Positions 24,006 to 32,585 of a stretch of 46,518 nucleotides of DNA are shown here, piece by piece. A program made the position numbers and the translations under genes. Origin of the DNA: Olsenella_L sp051876355 (GTDB lineage: Bacteria > Actinomycetota > Coriobacteriia > Coriobacteriales > Atopobiaceae). Location: assembly GCA_051876355.1 (NCBI GenBank), contig JBJEHU010000022.1, forward strand, positions 1 through 46,518. The letters run 5' to 3'. Numbering within the stretch: the first letter of the stretch is position 1; the number at the start of each line of letters is the position of its first letter. The notes below the pieces were generated by a model. The model saw nothing but the letters and a program-made list of their open reading frames with translations. It was not told the origin of the DNA and made no database searches.

Positions 24006-25072
24006 TGGAGGCCCAGCTGCCCATTGTCGGCATCACGATGGGCGATCCTGCAGGCAACGGCCCTGAGATCACGGTCAAGGCTCTGTCGGATTCGACCCTC
24101 TATGAGCGCTGCCGCCCCATCGTCATCGGTGACGCAAAGATGATCGAGCAGGCGAAGGACTTCGTGCATCATCCTGAGATCGAGGTTCACCCGGTGAGCT
24201 CTGTGTCCGAGGCGTACTTCAAGCCGGGCACGATCGATGTTTACCACATGGACCTCGTGAAGGATGTCTCTGCGTTCAAGATCGGCGAAGTGTCGGTCGA
24301 GGGCGGAAATGCCGCCTTCCAGTCCGTCAAGAAGGTCATCGAGCTTGCCATGGCAGGCGAGGTGGACGCGACGGTCACGAACGCGCTCAACAAGGAGGCC
24401 ATGAACCTCGCCCTTGCACCCAAGGGCATGCACTTCGATGGCCACACGGAGATCTACGCGACATACACGCACACGAAGCGCTATGCCATGATGCTTGCCT
24501 TCCATGACTTCCGCGCCGTGCATGTCTCCACGCACTGCTCGCTTCGCGAAGCGTGCGACCGCGTGAAGAAGGACCGCGTCCTCGAGGTCATCGAGCTTGG
24601 CAACCAGGCGTGCCTTGACCTTGGCATCGAGCATCCGCGCATCGCAGTGGCCGGCCTCAACCCGCACTGCGGCGAGCACGGGCTCTTCGGTACGGAGGAG
24701 GAGACCGAGATCGGGCCTGCCATCGAGGCAGCCAAGGCAGAGGGCATCAATGCAATCGGACCCTGCCCACCTGATTCCGTGTTCTCCGAGATGCACGGCG
24801 GCTGGTATGACATGACCGTCTGCATGTATCACGACCAGGGGCACATCCCCACGAAGGTGCTTGGCTTCGTGTATGACCGCGAGAAGCAGCAGTGGAAGGC
24901 TGTCGAGGGCGTGAATGTGACGCTCGGCCTTCCGATCATCCGCACTTCGGTCGACCATGGCACCGGATTTGCACTTGCAGGGAAGGGCACTTCGAACGAG
25001 CTTTCCCTAGTAAACGCTATCGACTACGCCCTGCGCATGGCAAGGGGCAGAGCAAAGGCCCGCAAGAACTGA
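24005..25072 (+). CDS. PdxA-family acid-sugar phosphate dehydrogenase (PdxA2-like)
   Basis: A 355-residue NAD-dependent, metal-dependent dehydrogenase. It carries TMGDPAGNGPE (11-21), DGHTE (145-149), NPHCGEHGLFG (219-229) and YHDQGHIPTK (275-284), so the three metal-binding His positions are present. PdxA proper oxidises 4-hydroxythreonine phosphate in vitamin B6 synthesis, but PdxA2 proteins encoded with DUF1537 kinases oxidise and decarboxylate threonate or erythronate 4-phosphate to dihydroxyacetone phosphate. The operon makes the second role much more likely. The start chosen is the ATG nine bases after AAGGGG; an ATG two codons upstream sits too close to it. Confidence 0.88.
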   Translation: MEAQLPIVGITMGDPAGNGPEITVKALSDSTLYERCRPIVIGDAKMIEQAKDFVHHPEIEVHPVSSVSEAYFKPGTIDVYHMDLVKDVSAFKIGEVSVEGGNAAFQSVKKVIELAMAGEVDATVTNALNKEAMNLALAPKGMHFDGHTEIYATYTHTKRYAMMLAFHDFRAVHVSTHCSLREACDRVKKDRVLEVIELGNQACLDLGIEHPRIAVAGLNPHCGEHGLFGTEEETEIGPAIEAAKAEGINAIGPCPPDSVFSEMHGGWYDMTVCMYHDQGHIPTKVLGFVYDREKQQWKAVEGVNVTLGLPIIRTSVDHGTGFALAGKGTSNELSLVNAIDYALRMARGRAKARKN

Positions 25073-25113
25073 CGGGCTACCTCATCTGAGGACAGTTTCA
25101 CATTTTGGTAATG

Positions 25114-25140
25114 AGCGGCTGGGCTGGGGGCCCAGCCGCT
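25114..25140 (+). repeat. Intercistronic hairpin between pdxA-like and permease genes
   Basis: AGCGGCTGGGC and its exact complement form an 11-base-pair stem with a five-base loop and no T-tract. In the middle of an operon it is more likely an mRNA stability or processing element than a terminator. Confidence 0.6.
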
Positions 25141-25204
25141 GGGGGACGTCTGTGCAGGTTGGCAGGACGCTGGCCTAACCTGACTTGAAAGGAGAGAGCG
25201 CAGA

Positions 25205-26494
25205 ATGACCACTTCGATGATTCTTTCGCTCGTCGTTCTGGTTGCCATGATCGTCATGATCATGTGTGACGTGCTGCCGTTTGGCCTTCCGCCTATCGCA
25301 GCGTGCGTGCTTATCGTGCTGTTCGGCCTGGGCGACGTGCAGTATGCCTTTGCCGGCTTCACGAACCCGACCGTCTGGATGCTTGCCTTCTTCATGGTGA
25401 TCCTGGCAGCAATACAGAAGACGTCGATCATCCTCAAGGTGAAGGACGAGATGACAAAGCTCGTCGTCAAGGGCGGCTACAAGAGCTACGTCCTGCTCCT
25501 CCTTGTCGTCATGCTCGGTGCTTCCATCGTCGGCATGGGCTCCACGGCCTTCTACGTTCTCATCTTCTCGCTCGTCGTCACGCTGCCGTATAACGAGAAG
25601 CTTCCGGGCTCCAAGCTCATGCTCCCGCTTGGCATCGCATCGAACCACCCGCTGATCCCGATCAATGTCGCTCTCCAGTACGGCGTTGCAATCTCCGTTC
25701 TCTCTGCTTCCGGCCTTGATTCCTCCAACCTCACGATGTTTCAGTTCGCAATCGTCTCCCTGTTCCTGTCCGCAGGCTTCCTCCTCTGGGCCCTCATCGG
25801 CTACAAGGTGCTTCCGTCCCACCCGGTTGCTGAGCCGACCGTCGAGAACGCAAAGGCTCTCGCCAACGCTTCTGAAGGCTCCAGCATGCCGAAGTGGAAG
25901 GAGTACATCGTCGTCATCTCCTTCATCGTCTCCATCGTTGCCATGATGATGGTCGACTCCCTTGGCCAGCTTGCCTACATGATCCCGGGCATCTGCGCTT
26001 TCGTCATGGTCCTCATCAAGGTCATCGACTTCAACGAGTGCCGCGACAACCTCTTCTCGCCGATCATCCTCATGACCGCTGGCGTCATCCCCGTTGCAAA
26101 CTGCCTCGCTGACTCCGGCCTCTCCACGCTCGTCGGCAACACGGTCGCAGCTGCCCTCGGCACCGGCGTTCCTGCCTTCGTCGTCGTCTTCATCTTCGCC
26201 CTTCTCTGCTCCACGTTCGCCTGCTTCGCCGGCTCCCAGGTTGGCACGGTCATGATCTTCGCGCCGCTTGCCATTGCCGTCTGCCAGGGTCTCGGCATCA
26301 GCCCGATGGCTGCCGCTGTCGCCGTCACGCTCTCCGGCTGGGCTGGACACTACATGCCGATCGATGGCCTGCCGGCCATGGCATTCTCAATGGGCAAGTA
26401 CACGATGGCCGAGTTCTGGAAGTTCACGATTCCGCAGTACTTCATTCGTCTCATCTTCCTGACCATCGGCGCTCTGGTAGTCTTCCCGGCATAA
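25205..26494 (+). CDS. SLC13/CitMHS-type anion permease
   Basis: A 429-residue polytopic membrane protein with about 11 hydrophobic segments, of the ion-transporter superfamily that includes DASS/SLC13 and citrate-Mg:H+ carriers. Features include the early hydrophobic pair, TNPTVWMLAFFMV, a mid-protein cytoplasmic loop (about residues 205-235), and the late SQVGTVMIFAPLA and LSGWAGHYMPIDG segments. It is probably a cation-coupled importer of a carboxylated substrate, which suits an operon for acid sugars. The ATG follows AAAGGAGAG. The exact family and the coupling ion are uncertain. Confidence 0.8.
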   Translation: MTTSMILSLVVLVAMIVMIMCDVLPFGLPPIAACVLIVLFGLGDVQYAFAGFTNPTVWMLAFFMVILAAIQKTSIILKVKDEMTKLVVKGGYKSYVLLLLVVMLGASIVGMGSTAFYVLIFSLVVTLPYNEKLPGSKLMLPLGIASNHPLIPINVALQYGVAISVLSASGLDSSNLTMFQFAIVSLFLSAGFLLWALIGYKVLPSHPVAEPTVENAKALANASEGSSMPKWKEYIVVISFIVSIVAMMMVDSLGQLAYMIPGICAFVMVLIKVIDFNECRDNLFSPIILMTAGVIPVANCLADSGLSTLVGNTVAAALGTGVPAFVVVFIFALLCSTFACFAGSQVGTVMIFAPLAIAVCQGLGISPMAAAVAVTLSGWAGHYMPIDGLPAMAFSMGKYTMAEFWKFTIPQYFIRLIFLTIGALVVFPA

Positions 26495-26504
26495 GCGATT
26501 CTGC

Positions 26505-26530
26505 GGCCCGTCCTTCTGGACGGGCCTTCT
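26505..26530 (+). terminator. Weak terminator-like hairpin inside the operon
   Basis: GGCCCGTCC and GGACGGGCC with a TTCT loop, followed by TTCTTCG. The T-tract is poor, and the sialidase-like gene follows 18 bases later with its own ribosome site, so partial termination or RNA processing is likely rather than a true operon end. Confidence 0.55.
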
Positions 26531-26547
26531 TCGAAAGGTGATGAAGC

Positions 26548-27711
26548 ATGGCAATCAAGGAACTGCAGCGCTTGACCCCTGATGGTCAGCTTTGGTACGA
26601 CAGCGAGATGAAGCTGACAGAGGCATTCATCAATCCGGGCCCCTGGAAGACGGCACATGGTCCGGGCCTCGTGGAGACGCCCGCTGGCACGATCCTCTGC
26701 TGCTGGTTCGCAGGTACCTACGAGGGCGATACCGACATCAATATCGTCGTGTCGCGTCTCGAGAAGGGTTCGGACCAGTGGAGCGAGCCGACCTACATCA
26801 GCCACGACGATGACCGCTCCGACCAGAACCCGTCGCTCTTCCTCGCACCGTCCGGAGACATCTGGTGCATGTATACGTCCCAGCTCGGCCGCCAGCCCGG
26901 CAAGGACAACATGCAGTACACGGCAGTCGTGAAGCGCCAGATCTCCAAGGACGATGGCAAGACCTGGAGCGAGGCGGAGGTCATGTTCCCGGAAGAGGGA
27001 ACGTTTGCCCGCCAGGCCATCCAGGTGCTCTCGAACGGACGCTGGATCTACGGCAACTGGCTGTGCACGGACTCTGCTGCTGCGCTTGCAGGGGACCCGT
27101 CCGCCTTCCAGATCTCGGACGACGAGGGTGCAACCTGGCGCCAGGTCATGGTTCCCGAGTCCTCCGGCCGCGTGCATCCGACGGTCGTCGAGCTCGAGGC
27201 AGGGCATCTCGTCTGCTTCATGCGCTCCCGCCAGGCAGACTGGATCTACCGCTCCGAGTCTGAGGACTTCGGCGACACGTGGACCGTTCCTGTGCCGACG
27301 CCGCTTCCGAACAACAACTCCGGCATCTGTGCCGTGAAGCTCACGAGCGGCCGCATCGCTGTTGCCTACAACCACTCGCAGGCTCCCCAGACGGCCGGCA
27401 CGAAGGGTGCGTGGCCAGGACTTCGCTGTCCCGTCTCGATCGCGCTTTCCGAGGACGGCGGCAAGACCTTCCCGCTCATCCGTCACATCGAGCGCGGCCA
27501 GGGATTCGTCGGCGACGAGAACCGCTCGAACAACATGCAGTACGAGTACCCCTGTCTCATTCAGGCACGCGACGGCATGATCCATCTTGCCTATGCCTAT
27601 GAGACGCGCAAGGGCATCAAGTGGGTGAAGCTTTCCGAGGACGATATCGCCGGAAAGGTCCGCGGCGCTTCCACCTACAATCCGACGTCGGGAGAAGTCG
27701 GAGCTCATTGA
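26548..27711 (+). CDS. Cytoplasmic sialidase-like BNR beta-propeller protein
   Basis: A 387-residue protein of the BNR_2/sialidase-like fold. Four Asp-box motifs are visible: SKDDGKTW (133-140), SDDEGATW (190-197), SEDFGDTW (238-245) and SEDGGKTF (301-308). They mark successive blades of a beta-propeller. The C-terminal QYEYPCLIQARDG segment is typical of the BNR_2 group. No signal peptide or anchor is present, so it should act on something already imported by the permease encoded upstream. True exo-sialidases usually have a catalytic Arg triad and are exported; I cannot confirm the triad. A glycosidase or lyase for an acidic sugar conjugate is the working guess. Confidence 0.75.
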   Translation: MAIKELQRLTPDGQLWYDSEMKLTEAFINPGPWKTAHGPGLVETPAGTILCCWFAGTYEGDTDINIVVSRLEKGSDQWSEPTYISHDDDRSDQNPSLFLAPSGDIWCMYTSQLGRQPGKDNMQYTAVVKRQISKDDGKTWSEAEVMFPEEGTFARQAIQVLSNGRWIYGNWLCTDSAAALAGDPSAFQISDDEGATWRQVMVPESSGRVHPTVVELEAGHLVCFMRSRQADWIYRSESEDFGDTWTVPVPTPLPNNNSGICAVKLTSGRIAVAYNHSQAPQTAGTKGAWPGLRCPVSIALSEDGGKTFPLIRHIERGQGFVGDENRSNNMQYEYPCLIQARDGMIHLAYAYETRKGIKWVKLSEDDIAGKVRGASTYNPTSGEVGAH

Positions 27712-27741
27712 TCTGAAGGATTCCAGGGAAAGGGGAGAAAC

Positions 27742-28230
27742 ATGATCTACGACGGACTTGAGGCACGCGGCCTCTATCGCGGACTCTCGAAGGGGCTCGA
27801 TGTCCTCATCGACTGGCTCGACGAGCATGATGTGAAGGAGCTGCCGCTCGGCAAGACCGAGATCTTGGGCAGCAAGGTCTTCGCGAATGTCATGAATGCC
27901 AAGACGCGCAAGTTCGAGGATGCCCGCTTCGAGACCCACCGCAAGTATATGGATGTGCAGGTCGATCTCGAGGGCTATGAGCGGTTCATGACAACGCCGG
28001 GCGAGACCGTGCCAGCAGGGGAGTTCGACGTGGCTGCCGACAAGGGCTACTGCCATGAGGCTCCCGGCAACACGAACCTTCTCGAAGGGTCGCTCGACAA
28101 GGGCCGCTTCGTCGTCTTCATGGTCGGCGAGCCGCATATGCCGAACCTCGTGCCCGAAGGCACGGAGCCTGGCCCCATCAAGAAAATCTGCTTCAAGGTG
28201 CTTTCTGACCAGTACTGGGACGAGGCATAG
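27742..28230 (+). CDS. YhcH/YjgK/YiaL (NanQ-like) family protein
   Basis: A 162-residue DUF386 protein with cupin-like fold. The conserved FETHRKYMDVQ segment (63-73) and VGEPHMPNL (128-136) supply the His/Glu metal ligands. E. coli YhcH (NanQ) is an anomerase for N-acetylneuraminate, and relatives occur in operons for other acidic or aldonic sugars. As the last gene of this operon it may speed ring opening or anomer exchange of the imported sugar. A weak repeat-flanked hairpin follows at 28264. The ribosome site GGGGAG precedes the ATG. Confidence 0.85.
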   Translation: MIYDGLEARGLYRGLSKGLDVLIDWLDEHDVKELPLGKTEILGSKVFANVMNAKTRKFEDARFETHRKYMDVQVDLEGYERFMTTPGETVPAGEFDVAADKGYCHEAPGNTNLLEGSLDKGRFVVFMVGEPHMPNLVPEGTEPGPIKKICFKVLSDQYWDEA

Positions 28231-28263
28231 CATTTTCGATTGATGCGCAAGAAAGAAACTATT

Positions 28264-28297
28264 CCCTGCACGCTTCCATAAAACGCAGCGTGCAGGG
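28264..28297 (+). terminator. Hairpin at the end of the acid-sugar operon
   Basis: CCCTGCACGC and GCGTGCAGGG form a perfect 10-base stem with a 14-base loop. No T-tract follows, so termination may be factor-assisted. The next ~120 bases before the P-type ATPase hold only a weak promoter-like patch (TATTAT near 28370). Confidence 0.5.
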
Positions 28298-28418
28298 TAA
28301 GATAGTCTGTACGTCCTTATCCATGCGTCCGGCATGGCAGCCTTGATGGGCCCTTGCCCCTCCTGGGGAATTATTATCGGGCATCAATCTGCTGGACGCC
28401 CAACCCCAGGAGGGAACT

Positions 28419-31097
28419 TTGAAAGAGTATCTGAAAGACTCTGCCAAGGTTGTCGAAGACGTCAAGTCTGATGGCACCTATGGTCTCACGTCCGAGGAAG
28501 CGAAGAAACGTCTCGAACGTGACGGACTGAACAAGCTCAAGGAAGCGAAGAAGGATCCGCTGTGGATGCGGTTCTTCTCGCAGATGGCCGACCCCATGAT
28601 CATCATGCTGATCGTGGCTGCCGTCATCAGTGCCCTCACGAGCGTGGCTCAGGGCGATGCCGACTTCGCTGATGTCATCATCATCTGCTTCGTCGTCGTC
28701 GTGAACGCGGTCCTCGGCGTCGTGCAGGAATCGAAGGCAGAGGAAGCGCTCGCTGCCCTTCAGGAGATGAGCGCCGCCCAGTCCAAGGTCATCCGTGATG
28801 GACAGATCGTCACGGTCCCGTCTTCCGAGCTCGTCGTCGGCGATATCGTCGTGCTCGAGGCCGGCGACTCCGTCCCGGCAGACTGCCGCATCATCGAGAG
28901 CGCCTCGATGAAGATCGAGGAAGCGGCGCTTACTGGCGAGTCCGTGCCGGCAAACAAGATCGAGGCAGAGCTCGAGCTTGTAGCAGGCGCTGAGGACATT
29001 CCTCTCGGCGACCGCAAGAACATGTGCTACATGGGATCGACCGTCGTCTATGGCCGTGGCCGCGCCGTCGTCGTCGCAACAGGCATGTCCACGGAGATGG
29101 GCAAGATCGCCGACGCTCTGACCCAGGCAGAGGACGAGGAGACGCCGCTTCAGAAGAAGCTCGACGAACTCTCCAAGATCCTTTCCATCGTCTGCATCAT
29201 CATCTGCGCCCTTGTCTTCGTCGTCACGTGGCTCAAGCATGGCATGGGCTTCTTCAACAATATGACGCTCGTGCTCAATACGTTCATGGTCGCTGTCTCT
29301 CTTGCAGTCGCAGCCATTCCCGAAGGCCTCGCCGCTGTCGTCACGATCGTGCTTTCAATCGGCGTCACGAAGATGAGCCAGCACAACGCAATCATCCGCA
29401 AGCTCTCTGCTGTCGAGACGCTCGGCTGCACGCAGATCATCTGCTCCGACAAGACCGGCACGCTCACGCAGAACAAGATGACGGTCGTTCGCCACTTCAC
29501 GGAGGACCAGGACCGTCTTGCCCGCTGCATGGCACTGTGCTCCGATGCAAAGTGGGATGCTGCCCAGAACCAGGCGGTCGGCGAGCCGACCGAGGCTGCC
29601 CTTGTCGCCGATGCGGCAAAGCTCGGCTTCACGACGGGAGACCTCGACGAGGCAAACCCGCGTGTCGGCGAGGCTCCGTTCGACTCTGGCCGCAAGATGA
29701 TGTCCGTCGTGAACCAGGCGCCGGATGGCAACTACATCCAGCACACGAAGGGCGCTCCTGACGTCATTCTTTCCCGCTGCACGAAGATCCACACCGCCCA
29801 GGGCGACGTGCCGATGACGGACGAGTGGCGCAAGCGCATCCAGGACGCGAACAAGTCCATGGCAGATGACGCTCTCCGCGTCATGGCAGCAGCCCGCGTG
29901 AACTACGGCAAGCAGAAGCCTGCCGACTTCTCCGCCGATGCCCTCGAGCACGACATGACATTCCTCGGTCTCTGCGGCATGATCGACCCGGTCCGTCCTG
30001 AGGTCAAGCAGGCTGTCGCCGAGGCGCATACCGCTGGCATGCGCGTCATCATGATCACGGGCGACCACATCGATACTGCTGTCGCAATCGCTAAGGAGCT
30101 CGGCATCATCGTCGACCGCTCCCAGGCAATCACGGGTGCAGAGCTCGACAAGATGAGCGACGAGGAGTTCGCGAACAAGATCGAGAACTACCGCGTCTAT
30201 GCCCGTGTCCAGCCTGAGCACAAGACCCGCATCGTCGATACGTGGAAGAAGAAGGGCATGGTCGTCGCAATGACCGGCGACGGCGTGAACGACGCTCCTT
30301 CCATCAAGCGTGCCGACATCGGCGTCGGCATGGGCATCACCGGCACGGACGTCACGAAGAACGTCGCAGACATGGTGCTTGCAGACGACAACTTCGCGAC
30401 GATCATCTCCGCCTGCGAAGAGGGCAGACGCATCTACGACAACATCAGGAAGTCGATCGCATTCCTGCTCTCCTCGAACCTCGCCGAGGTCATCTCGGTC
30501 TTCGTCGCCTCGCTCATTGGCTTCACGATCCTCGAGCCGACGCACCTTCTCTGGCTCAACCTCATCACCGACTGCTTCCCGGCACTGGCCATGGCTATGG
30601 AAGAGGCAGAGCCGGGCATCATGGAGCGCGAGCCCAGGAAGGCTGACGATGGCATCTTCGCCAATGGCATGGGCCTCGACTGTCTCGTCCAGGGCACGAT
30701 GATCGCAATCCTTACCCTCATCTCCTACTTCGTCGGCCTCTCGATCGAGAACGTGCCTCTGGCGGCTGTGCTTTCTGGTGCCGACAAGGGCCTCGACGGC
30801 ATGACGATGGCATTCCTGACGCTCTCCATGGTCGAGATGTTCCACTCGTTCAACATGAGGAGCCGTCGCCAGTCTGTCTTCACGCTCCCGACCCAGAACA
30901 AGTGGCTGTGGCTTGCCTTCGCAGGCTCCCTTGTCCTCACGTTCGTCGTGATCGAGACGCCGCTTGCCCTTGCCTTTGACTTTGCAGAGATCAGCGCTCA
31001 GGAGTACGGTATTGCCATGCTCCTCGCAGCGGCCATCATCCCGCTCGTGGAGATCTACAAGGCCATCATGCGTGCAGTGGAGAAGAACAGGGACTGA
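28419..31097 (+). CDS. Calcium-transporting P-type ATPase (P2A type)
   Basis: An 892-residue cation pump with 10 expected membrane helices. The actuator loop TGES is at 172-175, PEGL in M4 at 301-304, the phosphorylation site DKTGTLT at 344-350, and the hinge GDGVNDAPS in the P domain. The M5 segment SSNLAEV and M6 segment NLITD keep the Asn, Glu and Asp ligands used for Ca2+ in SERCA, which favours calcium export over magnesium or sodium. Translation starts at TTG behind AGGAGGG with ideal spacing; no ATG is nearby. The next gene, rsgA, begins two bases after its stop. Confidence 0.9.
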   Translation: MKEYLKDSAKVVEDVKSDGTYGLTSEEAKKRLERDGLNKLKEAKKDPLWMRFFSQMADPMIIMLIVAAVISALTSVAQGDADFADVIIICFVVVVNAVLGVVQESKAEEALAALQEMSAAQSKVIRDGQIVTVPSSELVVGDIVVLEAGDSVPADCRIIESASMKIEEAALTGESVPANKIEAELELVAGAEDIPLGDRKNMCYMGSTVVYGRGRAVVVATGMSTEMGKIADALTQAEDEETPLQKKLDELSKILSIVCIIICALVFVVTWLKHGMGFFNNMTLVLNTFMVAVSLAVAAIPEGLAAVVTIVLSIGVTKMSQHNAIIRKLSAVETLGCTQIICSDKTGTLTQNKMTVVRHFTEDQDRLARCMALCSDAKWDAAQNQAVGEPTEAALVADAAKLGFTTGDLDEANPRVGEAPFDSGRKMMSVVNQAPDGNYIQHTKGAPDVILSRCTKIHTAQGDVPMTDEWRKRIQDANKSMADDALRVMAAARVNYGKQKPADFSADALEHDMTFLGLCGMIDPVRPEVKQAVAEAHTAGMRVIMITGDHIDTAVAIAKELGIIVDRSQAITGAELDKMSDEEFANKIENYRVYARVQPEHKTRIVDTWKKKGMVVAMTGDGVNDAPSIKRADIGVGMGITGTDVTKNVADMVLADDNFATIISACEEGRRIYDNIRKSIAFLLSSNLAEVISVFVASLIGFTILEPTHLLWLNLITDCFPALAMAMEEAEPGIMEREPRKADDGIFANGMGLDCLVQGTMIAILTLISYFVGLSIENVPLAAVLSGADKGLDGMTMAFLTLSMVEMFHSFNMRSRRQSVFTLPTQNKWLWLAFAGSLVLTFVVIETPLALAFDFAEISAQEYGIAMLLAAAIIPLVEIYKAIMRAVEKNRD

Positions 31098-31098
31098 C

Positions 31099-32280
31099 GT
31101 GAAGAAGCGCGTGCAGAACAGGCATAAGCATTCACAGAGTGCCGGCAGGGCCCAAGCGGCCCTGCCGGCCCTTTCTTCTCTCGAAGGGGTGCCGAAGTTC
31201 CAGGACCTTCGGCCCACCGACGAGCAGAAGAAGACGTTTGAAGAGGCTGCGGCACGGCTTGCTGCCTCTGAGGAAGCGGATAGTGCAGAGTACGAGCTTG
31301 GCTGCGTCGTGCGCCTTGACCGCGGCTTTCCTGCCGTGCTCACCGGCAGGCGTCTTGCCCGTGCCGAGTTTGCAGCCGGGCTCACGAAGGAGCGCTTCAG
31401 CAAGGCGGCGGTTGGCGACTGGGTCTGCGTGAGGTGCCCGGAAGGGCATGACGGGGTGCTGCTCGAGGAGATCCTGCCCCGTACAAGCGCGCTCGAACGC
31501 TGGCGCGGAGGGGCACGCGGCGAGCGGCAGACACTTGCCGCCAATGTCGGCCTCGTGCTCGTCGCGCAGGCACTCGGTCCTGAGCCTGTCTCCTGCGAGC
31601 GTCTGGCACGCTCGGCTGTCGTCGTGCGCGACTGCGGGGCGAACGTTGCCTGCGTGCTCACGAAGGCAGACCGTGCCGGCGGAGCTGCGCGGCTCGAGGA
31701 GGATGTCCGCCGTGTCCGCAATCTTCTCGGCGACAGCGTGCCGATTGTCGTGACGGCCCAGGGCGAGCAGGAGAGCCTGGCCCATCTCGCAGAGGCAGCC
31801 CGTGCGCTCGGCGCTGGCTGGGGCGCAGAGGATGTCCTTGCACTCGTCGCTCCTGGAACGGTTGCCTGCGTGCTCGGAGAATCGGGTGCCGGCAAGTCGA
31901 CGCTTCTCAATGCCTTGCTCGGCCGCGACCTGCTCCGGACCGGGTCGGTCAGGGCATCGGACGATGCAGGCCGCCATACCACGGTCTCGCGGCGCATGGT
32001 CGCGGTTCCCTCCGGCGGCACGATTGTCGATATGCCGGGAATAAGGAGCCTTCCTCTTGTCGGCCATGAGCGAGGGCTTGCACTTGTCTTCCCGGAGATT
32101 TCGGAAGCAGCACGCTCATGCCGCTTCCGCGACTGCACGCATACGCACGAGCCGGGATGCGCCGTGCGCGAAGCGCTTGCAGACGGTGTCTTCAGCCAGG
32201 AGCGCTACGACGCCTATGTCGCGCTTGCCCAGGAGATGCGCCGGAGCGCAGAATCGCTCGATCCCGATATCGTGCTCTGA
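31099..32280 (+). CDS. rsgA: Ribosome small-subunit-dependent GTPase RsgA
   Basis: A 393-residue circularly permuted GTPase that helps late 30S maturation. An OB-fold precedes the GTPase core. G4 (TKAD, 188-191) comes before G1 (GESGAGKS, 260-267) and G3 (DMPG, 311-314), the permuted order typical of the family. The C-terminal zinc site uses Cys341, Cys346, His348 and Cys354 (CRFRDCTHTHEPGC). The GTG start lies one base after the ATPase stop, behind GGGA. An N-terminal extension of about 60 basic to mixed residues makes it longer than the usual 290-350. The coupling to a Ca2+ pump gene looks like operon packing rather than a functional link. A strong terminator follows. Confidence 0.92.
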   Translation: MKKRVQNRHKHSQSAGRAQAALPALSSLEGVPKFQDLRPTDEQKKTFEEAAARLAASEEADSAEYELGCVVRLDRGFPAVLTGRRLARAEFAAGLTKERFSKAAVGDWVCVRCPEGHDGVLLEEILPRTSALERWRGGARGERQTLAANVGLVLVAQALGPEPVSCERLARSAVVVRDCGANVACVLTKADRAGGAARLEEDVRRVRNLLGDSVPIVVTAQGEQESLAHLAEAARALGAGWGAEDVLALVAPGTVACVLGESGAGKSTLLNALLGRDLLRTGSVRASDDAGRHTTVSRRMVAVPSGGTIVDMPGIRSLPLVGHERGLALVFPEISEAARSCRFRDCTHTHEPGCAVREALADGVFSQERYDAYVALAQEMRRSAESLDPDIVL

Positions 32281-32304
32281 AGAACAAGAGAGATGTGCCA
32301 TGGC

Positions 32305-32340
32305 AGCGGACGTCCCCTCATCGGGGGCGTCCGCTTTCTT
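32305..32340 (+). terminator. Intrinsic terminator after rsgA
   Basis: GCGGACGTCCCC pairs with GGGGGCGTCCGC (one wobble) around TCATC and is followed by TTTCTT. The remaining ~245 bases before the pilus operon contain no ORF with coding character; only a weak promoter candidate (TTCTGT, 17 bases, TAGGTT near 32523-32551) can be suggested. Confidence 0.88.
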
Positions 32341-32585
32341 GTCGAAGAAGGGGCTATGGATGGCTTCCTCCTTTCAGGAATGCAGCCGCAATGAGGAGAG
32401 GGCTTCGGGCGTGCCGGAAAGCGCATGTCGCTGTCAGACGCCCTGCCTTGGAAAACGCATCCTCGTGCAAGATGGCTGCAATGTCTGCGTCAGCACGACT
32501 CGTGCCGGATGGCGGCACTTCCTTCTGTCAGATAGGTCTGCAGCGTAGGTTTGAGGTCCACATCAGCCACATGCCGGGAGGACCT

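Noticed and set aside
24005..25072. pdxA of vitamin B6 biosynthesis
   Set aside because: It is co-encoded with a DUF1537 kinase and not with pyridoxine genes, so the PdxA2 role fits better.
25114..25140. Intrinsic terminator ending the operon before the permease
   Set aside because: There is no T-tract, and the next gene has a good ribosome site with no new promoter seen.
20695..28230. A sialic acid (nan) operon
   Set aside because: NanQ-like and sialidase-like proteins are present, but NanE, NanK, NagA and NagB are missing and the kinase belongs to the acid-sugar family.
29355..32138. Minus-strand open frame of 927 codons
   Set aside because: Mirror of the P-type ATPase and rsgA genes, with Arg/Ser-rich composition and no motifs.
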